NCBI GenBank assembly: GCA_020747065.1 | Contig: JAGMVK010000003.1 | Coordinates: forward strand, 1,550,001-1,614,000 | Direction: 5' to 3' | Length of the DNA: 64,000 nucleotides | DNA from: Cadophora sp. MPI-SDFR-AT-0126 | Lineage: Eukaryota; Ascomycota; Leotiomycetes; Helotiales; Ploettnerulaceae | Shown here: positions 57,591-64,000 of the stretch, in pieces | How positions within the stretch are numbered: position 1 is the first letter of the stretch | Layout: every line of letters begins with the position of its first letter | Made by a program: the position numbers and the translations under genes | The notes under the pieces: model-generated | Database searches by the model: none | The model's input: only the letters and a program-made list of their open reading frames with translations | Told to the model about the DNA's origin: nothing

Positions 57591-60500
57591 GGCTGGGTCT
57601 GGGGCTGTGGATGATGACAGCGGCGGCACATACGGATTGATTTAGAAGAAATGTAAAGTAGCAAGAGATGAGATGATGCTCGAAATAGACAAAGCGGTCG
57701 GTCGAGGTCCCGAGGGATCTTGAGGATCTTTAAACGTGGAGAAGTGTGCACTGAGGCTCATTTGAGAAGTGGAGGTCTGGCAGAGGAGGAGGAGGAGGTG
57801 CAATGAACAGAGATCCTATTTTGGATGTTTTGAGGGATTCTTAGAACATTTAATGCCCTCCCTCCGCCTCAACTCGCCCATAATAACAAGGTAATTGTAC
57901 TAGCCATGCCCAAGAAGGCGTTGGTGTGCTGGATGCAATTGGCAGATCGCAGCAGCTTGGCAACACCCGCAACGTTCTTCGAAGGATCATGATCCATGGA
58001 CCGCTAGTCTGATGTCCCTGTCCTGTCTCCCTGTCTCCCCTCACAGACATAGAACAGACTACACCCTACCCTACCTAGTCGGACTCAGATGCACCCAAGA
58101 TGACCCTCCCGCTCGCTGGAACTTGGTGCATCTTAGTGCGAAACCGACAAGGCTCTCCCAGGCCGTCGCTAGGCTTTTCGGGCTGTTTTGGCTGGAGGCT
58201 GCTGTCTTCGCCGCGAGAAGGCCTGCTATGTGAGATAATTAAGGACATCGTGGTGACCGAACGAGGCACTTTTAGCCGTCGCAGCACTGCTGCTGCTGAG
58301 ATGAGAGGACTGCCAGCTGCATCAAGAAGACACCAAACCCTGTTGGTCAGGAATGGGGGGGAGGTAGTTGAGTGGAGAACTGGAAAAGAAAGAAAGAAAG
58401 TGCTGGGTGCAGAACGTCTCCCAGGCTACTGGGCCTGGCTGACACAGGAACAGTGGACAGACAGCGTTTGAACCGATAACTGTGGCTTGTCAGCCCGACG
58501 GTACTTTTGGCAGCCTTGCTGTAGCCACCGAAATAGAAGTACTACTACTGTACTACTCTCCCTCCTTGTTGGTTGCTGGATAGGCAAGCAGTAAAGTGCA
58601 GTGAGTGAGTGAGTGACATCCCAGCCGCTGTAATCGCGCCTAGCAGCCCTTGCTCTGCCCAACAGAGTGGTCTTTGCAGATCAACCGCGCTGAAGCTTAC
58701 TCCGTAGAGGTCGTGCTTCTGGCACCTGGAAAGCTAAAAACCATCACATCACATCATGATCCACTTGCTCCACACTACTAACATGATTAACCTCACTACT
58801 TGGGACTGGGATAGGCCACTCCCTGCCTTGATACTGGATTAGATTGCTGCTCTGCACCCAAGCTCCAGGGAACGGAAACGTCGTCCGATGCCTCTCCCGA
58901 GTGATGTGATCGTGAAGTTAGAGTGCAGCGAAGTGTCTTGGAAACTCACTTACCCCTGACTCTGTACTGCTGGCCATTGCTGGAGCCTGTCCCTTCGGAC
59001 TTTTCAAAGTGCCCACGGCGCTGACTGCTCGTACAAAGGGCTGAATCGACGCACAGTGACGATTCTGCTGCCTGGGTGATTTGCGTAACGATTCGCTGCG
59101 GGGAGAATACATCGACCAAGATCTTCGGTGAGGCCAGTAGTGTCAAGCGATAATTCGAAAGCCAGGCGAAGGGGTCGACCCAGGCCAGGGGAGCTGTGGA
59201 TGCTCTTTGCTTGAAGCAGACAAGTTTATGTCAATTGACGTCCCCCGCGAGAGAAGAGACGAGGAGGCAGGGCAGGGGAGCTCCAGGAATGGAAGCTCCC
59301 TAGCCTTTTACTGGGCCATCCGTTGGTGTGATGAGCATCAAGGGCTGAAGCTCACAGCCATCCCATCCCCACCAACCCACCCCTCGCTCTTCATCAAACC
59401 GGACACAGCAAACCATGGCTCAAAACAAGCTCCAGCAGGGTTAGAGCTCTCGAAAATACCCGCCGGCCCAATCGCGAGGCCTGTGAGATCCTTCCCGTCT
59501 GTCAAACACTGGCCGGCAGTCCCAAGCCACGAGAAAATAAGATTTTAAGATTTCTCCAAAACTTCAAACAGACTATCGTGCCCCGGGAATCGTGCAACAA
59601 TAGCTGTACTACTAATTTTTACGTCCGTACTTTCCGGCTTTCCGGTGGTTCTGTGCTGTCACGGTAGACAAGATCTCGATCCCCATCGTTGAAGTGTCAA
59701 TAATTGTTTGGGAGCATCAATAATGATGGTGTACATGGCTGATGGCTGACTCGGGAGTAACGTTCTTGTATGGAACAACAACAGCTGTATTCTAGAACGA
59801 GATCACTCAAGACTCAATTTCCCTTTCGAGTTACAAGATTACTCGACTGCTACAAATCGGTACTGACTACTGTGGTGCTTAACTCCCTCCAAAGATAATG
59901 ATGCCGCTGCTGACCCATGAGGCCCAATAATTCAAAATATAGCCCTTACAAGGCATTGAGCAACCCGCAATGTCTCTTCCCACTCACACATCATGGCCTG
60001 GGCCCAGCAAGTCGCCGAGCCGTCAATTCATCTTCTTTCTAACGCCGAGCCTATTTGGTACCCTCCGGTTTGAGTGTCCAGCGTGGGGAGCTTTTTCTGA
60101 TGCCGCTTGAATCAGGAAAGCTTTGAGGTGATACTGTCCAGGCTTTCTCGGATCCTCTAAAGGCCAGTGCTAAGATCAGATCATAAAAGCAGCAGATGTA
60201 ATAAAACAACCTTAGACAATCGTACCGGGGCACACACCTTACCGGTATGGGACCTTCAAACAACTATTCCCCACGAAACCATCTCCCTGCTCCTGCATAT
60301 GCCCATGTAGAAGTAAGAGTACTGTCGCAACGGCGTAAACACCTGCCCGATCCGATCTACGATTCATGTGCCGTCTAGAGCAGGTTTTGTGGCGTTCCTT
60401 GAGAAATGCCTCGTCTGCTCCCCGGGTCCTCCCACGACTGCCACCAAATAAAGATAAATTAGAGGTTTCAGGAGATTATCTACCCGCTCCAGCATGTGGA

Positions 60501-61952
60501 TCCTCCGAACCCTCGACTTGCTTGGTGTCCCGTGCCCCTCCACACATGTCTGTCGTTCATCTGGTGGTGGCTTGATCTCTGCCCAGCAGTGCTTGTCTCG
60601 AAGGAAGCATCAAAGTTCAAGCCCCCTTCATGGTAAGGTCAATGAATCATGGACCCGATAACGAGAAAGGCTGTGCCGATAATGCAGTGCGATGCGGCTG
60701 GAGTTTCAGGCGGATCAACAAACTCGCGCCTTCGCCTCGATCGAAATAGCATCGCGTTAGTCTGCAGTGGACGTGACAGTCTAAGCGCGCTTCAATCAAA
60801 CTCGGCTGGCTAAGAGCGTCTCGAGCCCACCAACCAGACTCGCTGCTCCTGACTAAGCCTCATGTACGACTCCGGTGCTCAGTGTTGGCAGATTCAAGTC
60901 TCGACCACCTGTTTGGAATCATATCGTGGCATTTCGGCCTGCTTTGATCCCCATTAATCAAGCAGGAGATTGTGAAAGCGAAACACTGCCTAACTGTGTT
61001 GCTATAATTGCTCAACAGTTCAAATTTGAGGCCTGAATCAGCAGCCTGCTGCATGTCGGCCCCATGGCAGTCTAGCAATTGGTCTCTCGGCGATCAGCAA
61101 CTGTCAATTGGATACATTTGTGAAGGGTGGTAGGATTAACATACCCGCCGAAAGCTTCAAGGCGCGTCAGTGGTCCAATTGTATTGAAGACATTGAGCGA
61201 TGATAACTGCAGAATTAGACGATACTGAGAATATCTTTCCCTGAGAACCGTACCGGAAGTCATTCTGCAAACTGCTGGTAAAATAGCAAGAAATGACCAC
61301 TAGCTAGCGAAAACCAGAGCCTATGATCCTTGAGTAAGCCACACCTTCGCTTGTGCTATCCTCACCGTCCATCGAAGTTTATCGGCGGCCCACACCAAGA
61401 ATACTTTCTTGTTAAATGCTGCCACTGGTTACCAGCACAGTCACGCAGCGCCAACGAGCCTATCATTCCGGGCTTGCTGCAGACTCGTGTACGAGATGTG
61501 ACCATTATTGACATGTACGTCGTCTGCTTATGCCAGCAAAGACTCCAAATAAAGCCATTGGATAAAGTTGACGCGCAAACCCCTCCTACTAAGGATACAC
61601 TGTACATTTGTAAGCACGCAAGGTGCCACGAATCAACCGCAAATGAAAAGTGCAAGCCATATTGCATAGATTAATTATACTTTAACGGTAGTGAGAATTT
61701 CCTCACCGAGAGTAGCTTCTGTGGTGTTTCGAGAATGACATTTCCATTTCTGAGATACTGACTGAGCGCTGAATTTTTCCGTTGTCCTTACCAATATGAT
61801 TCACCGGTATCCCATGACTCCTGGTTCAAATCCGACTCCACCTATCTGGTGCCATAGCCATGCTTCTTTCCTGCTCCCAAATGCGCTCAAAACTCCTCCA
61901 AAATATAACAAAGCTCATACCGAAGCCGAGCCGTTGGCTACTATTGAGCATA
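57591..61952. other. Long spacer, about 4.4 kb, no gene seen
   Basis: Promoter of the C2H2 gene and 3' flank of the partial gene at the window end. A (GTGA)n run lies near 58598-58615 and CATCACATCACATC near 58742. The frames I examined (58100-58471, 59207-59548, 61330-61674) lack domains and codon character. No tRNA or transposon found. Confidence 0.45.
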
Positions 61953-64000
61953 TTAAAGTTTCCCATGACGGGCTTTGAAAATTGAAACCTTATCGTCGTA
62001 AAATAGAATCTCTCTTAGTCGAAGTCTGACGTTGGACCGGCCGTCATCAGAGCCATCCCAAGAATCGGAGTCGGAGTTATCGTGGTCTGACATCTCGGAC
62101 TCCGTCTCATCTGGATCGACTCCAAGCGGGGCACCAATCGCAGTTCCGTTATCATCTTCCTCTTCTTCGTCATCCTCGTCCTCGTCGCTTCCATCGTCGT
62201 CTTCGTCCTCATCCTCTTCGTCGGTTTGAGCACCACCTGGCCCACCGTTTGCAGCACTCGAGTGATTATCCCCGGATCCATGGATATCGTCATGAGGTCG
62301 GTTCTCCAGAATCTCAAAGCATTTGTGGGACACACCCATGTAACATAGCTCGACTTCGGGCCGTAGAACAATGACATCAACAACTTGCAAGGCCAGTTCC
62401 CGGGGATCAAAAGCTGGTGTGACATGGTCTGCTATAAAAGGAATGTTGAGGGATCGCAAATGGGGTATCTGGGGTAGGCGTTGGAGGAAGTGATGCTATG
62501 AAAAGTTAGCATTGGAAACATAACATGTCAGAGTGTGATGAGTCTTTAGCTATGGCGTGAATGGACGCCATGTAGGACAGCACGCTACCCACTTTGGTAT
62601 GCCATGATCAAAAATGGAGGAGATATGAGAGATGTGCAGAGACTTACCCAATTCGAGTAGTCTATCGCAATGCTCAGCTCCCGAAGACTGCTCATTCTAC
62701 CAGAGGTGATGAAATTCAGCACATCACGATTTGGGACCCAAGCTCTCCATCGTGAACTGTCCGAAGGGCTAGCAACTGATCGTGGCACTCTATCAGAGCT
62801 GTCGAGCATCAGTCTTTTGAGACTGGCTCGGTGTCGTTTGAGGGGTCCCCGGTAGATGGCATCCTGACAATGAATTAGCATACTATAGAGATTGAGGCAA
62901 TTATGCAAACCCACAATTGTCACCGTAGTGGCTCCACTCGGCCGCCTCCGATCTTGCAGGAAGAGTGTTTCGAGAGTATTTGGTGCTAGAGTCTCCTTCA
63001 GAAAGGAAATGAGAGCCGGTGATGCGGCGTCGGTGTGAATTCTCTTGAGGTTCAGGTGGTACTGGGTGCCAGCTCCATGCTTTGAAGAATGTGAACTATT
63101 CGGAGGCGTGGGTTGGAAATATCGCCTCAGCATGACCCAAAGTCTATCGTGTTGCGCGCAATCAAGTATGGTCAAATTGGTCAGAACCGACCAGTCGAAA
63201 CCTTTCTGGAGAACTGCTATTGACAGAGGGATTCGCTCCAGTTCCAAAGTTTGTAATTTCAATTTGCCATCCAAACGCTCTCTCTCCGCGGGCTTTATTT
63301 CCGAGAAATGAGCTTGTTTTTGGCTTTGCGTATGAGTTCGTCTCAAAGGAGGCCCGGCGGGAATTTCTGAATGCATACCACCCGAGTTTGTAGTAACGTT
63401 CTGAGCCGCTGTACTTAGGTCGTGAGCGGAGATCAAAGCCGTGAGCGAGTCCACATCAGATTGTGCGGAATCGACTCCGGCCGTCGACAGCAGATGAGGA
63501 GGGTGAAGATCCAAACCGTTGGTGTTATTCGCTGGCGGGGCCCCATCTATGTTAAAGGGAGAGGAGAGAACGGCATCGCTAAAATCAGTACTTTCCTTCC
63601 CAGACCAGCCATCTTGATGGCTGCCTGCTTCTACAATTTCTGCCATGTGATTTAGTGACACTTCAGTATCTTGATGACTTAAATCCATGGATGCTGCAGT
63701 TGCTGCCATCTGATGACCCTCTGTCGGAATGGCGGTTGAGGACGCCATAGAGGTGCTCCTATCTTTCTTCTCAGGCTTCGTCTTTTGCTTCTTGCGGATG
63801 TCAAATATTCTTCCCAGCAGAACACCAAGGACACCGCCTAATCTCCGTTCGCCTATTGTACTGGCACCCGGCCACTGTGCTTTATGGTCAACTTGGTGGA
63901 GATCTGTTCCATCCCAGGCGATAGCAAAATCTCTATTAACTGCCTTCGCAGAAACCCCAACTCTAAGCTCACGCAACCGATCCTTTGATTTCGCAATAAG
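61953..64000 (-). CDS. Leucine-rich, F-box-protein-like protein, 5' part outside the window
   Basis: Two exons are visible: one from beyond 64000 down to 62648, and 62495-61953 (stop TAA). The frame is open at the window edge (KSKDRLRELRVGVSAKAVNR and upstream), so the true start lies outside. About 630 residues are seen. After a disordered segment come leucine-spaced stretches like LRR or F-box-protein C-termini: LKLQTLELERIPLSIAVL, LTNLTILDCAQHDRLWVML, TLETLFLQDRR, SLRELSIAIDYSNWHHFLQR and LRSLNIPFI, then VELCYMGVSHKCFEILE. A long acidic Asp/Glu run (about 62150-62230) precedes a conserved-looking end, VRLREILFYDDKVSIFKARHGKL. Substrate-recognition subunits of SCF ubiquitin ligases have this layout, but the F-box itself would be upstream and is not visible, so the assignment is tentative. 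Confidence 0.65.

Noticed and set aside
61800..61860. tRNA T-loop-like sequence (GGTTCAAATCC)
   Set aside because: The flanking bases do not form a T-stem, and no acceptor or anticodon arms can be drawn.
62032..62229. Poly-serine frame on the plus strand
   Set aside because: Antisense of the Asp/Glu-rich run of the partial F-box-like protein.

Overview
The window is nuclear DNA from a filamentous ascomycete (Pezizomycotina). A helotialean Leotiomycete is my best guess from protein character; that is inference. Genes are intron-containing, most introns are about 45-230 nt with GT-AG ends, intergenic gaps are 0.5-4.6 kb, and several families are typical of filamentous fungi: a fungal rhodopsin/PTH11-type receptor, a Zn2Cys6 regulator, two C2H2 regulators and a GPI-type Cu-only superoxide dismutase. 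I saw no bacterial operon, tRNA, rRNA, CRISPR array or intact transposon. All gene models were built by reading both strands and joining exons by hand. Exons are given where frame and splice signals agree.

Layout. 1-11.4 kb: a Myb/SANT-domain protein (+), a seven-helix fungal-rhodopsin protein with a Ser/Gln tail (-), a cell-surface Cu-only SOD (-), and a tiny three-exon V-ATPase Vo subunit (+, homologue of yeast YPR170W-B / animal RNASEK). 12-20 kb: a molybdenum-cofactor-sulfurase-like class V aminotransferase without a MOSC domain (-), a serine beta-lactamase-like hydrolase (-) and an unknown, probably secreted protein (-). 20-27 kb: gene-poor, with one weak gene model and fragments that look eroded. 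27-34 kb: a Zn2Cys6 regulator (+), a DUF202 membrane protein (+) and a nine-exon MFS transporter of the anion:cation symporter type (-). 37-45 kb: a 1227-residue C2H2 regulator (+), a membrane-anchored alpha/beta hydrolase (+) and a small acidic protein of unknown function (+).

47-51.6 kb is the most coherent block: an unknown protein, dUTPase (+), pyridoxal/pyridoxine kinase (-) and PCNA (-). dUTPase and PCNA both serve DNA replication. A closely spaced pair of MluI cell-cycle boxes (ACGCGT) lies upstream of PCNA and a single one just upstream of dUTPase, which suggests shared G1/S control. The PCNA start codon is itself interrupted by an intron (A|TG), and the kinase gene contains an 11-nt micro-exon. 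51.6-64 kb: a long spacer with a G-rich simple-repeat cluster, a second C2H2 regulator (-), another long spacer, and the 3' part of a leucine-rich, F-box-protein-like gene (-) that runs off the window end.

I found no obviously new multi-gene system. The most worthwhile points are the PCNA split start codon with its paired cell-cycle boxes, the micro-exon, the MOSC-less sulfurase-like enzyme, the easily missed V-ATPase subunit, and the repeat cluster at 55 kb.
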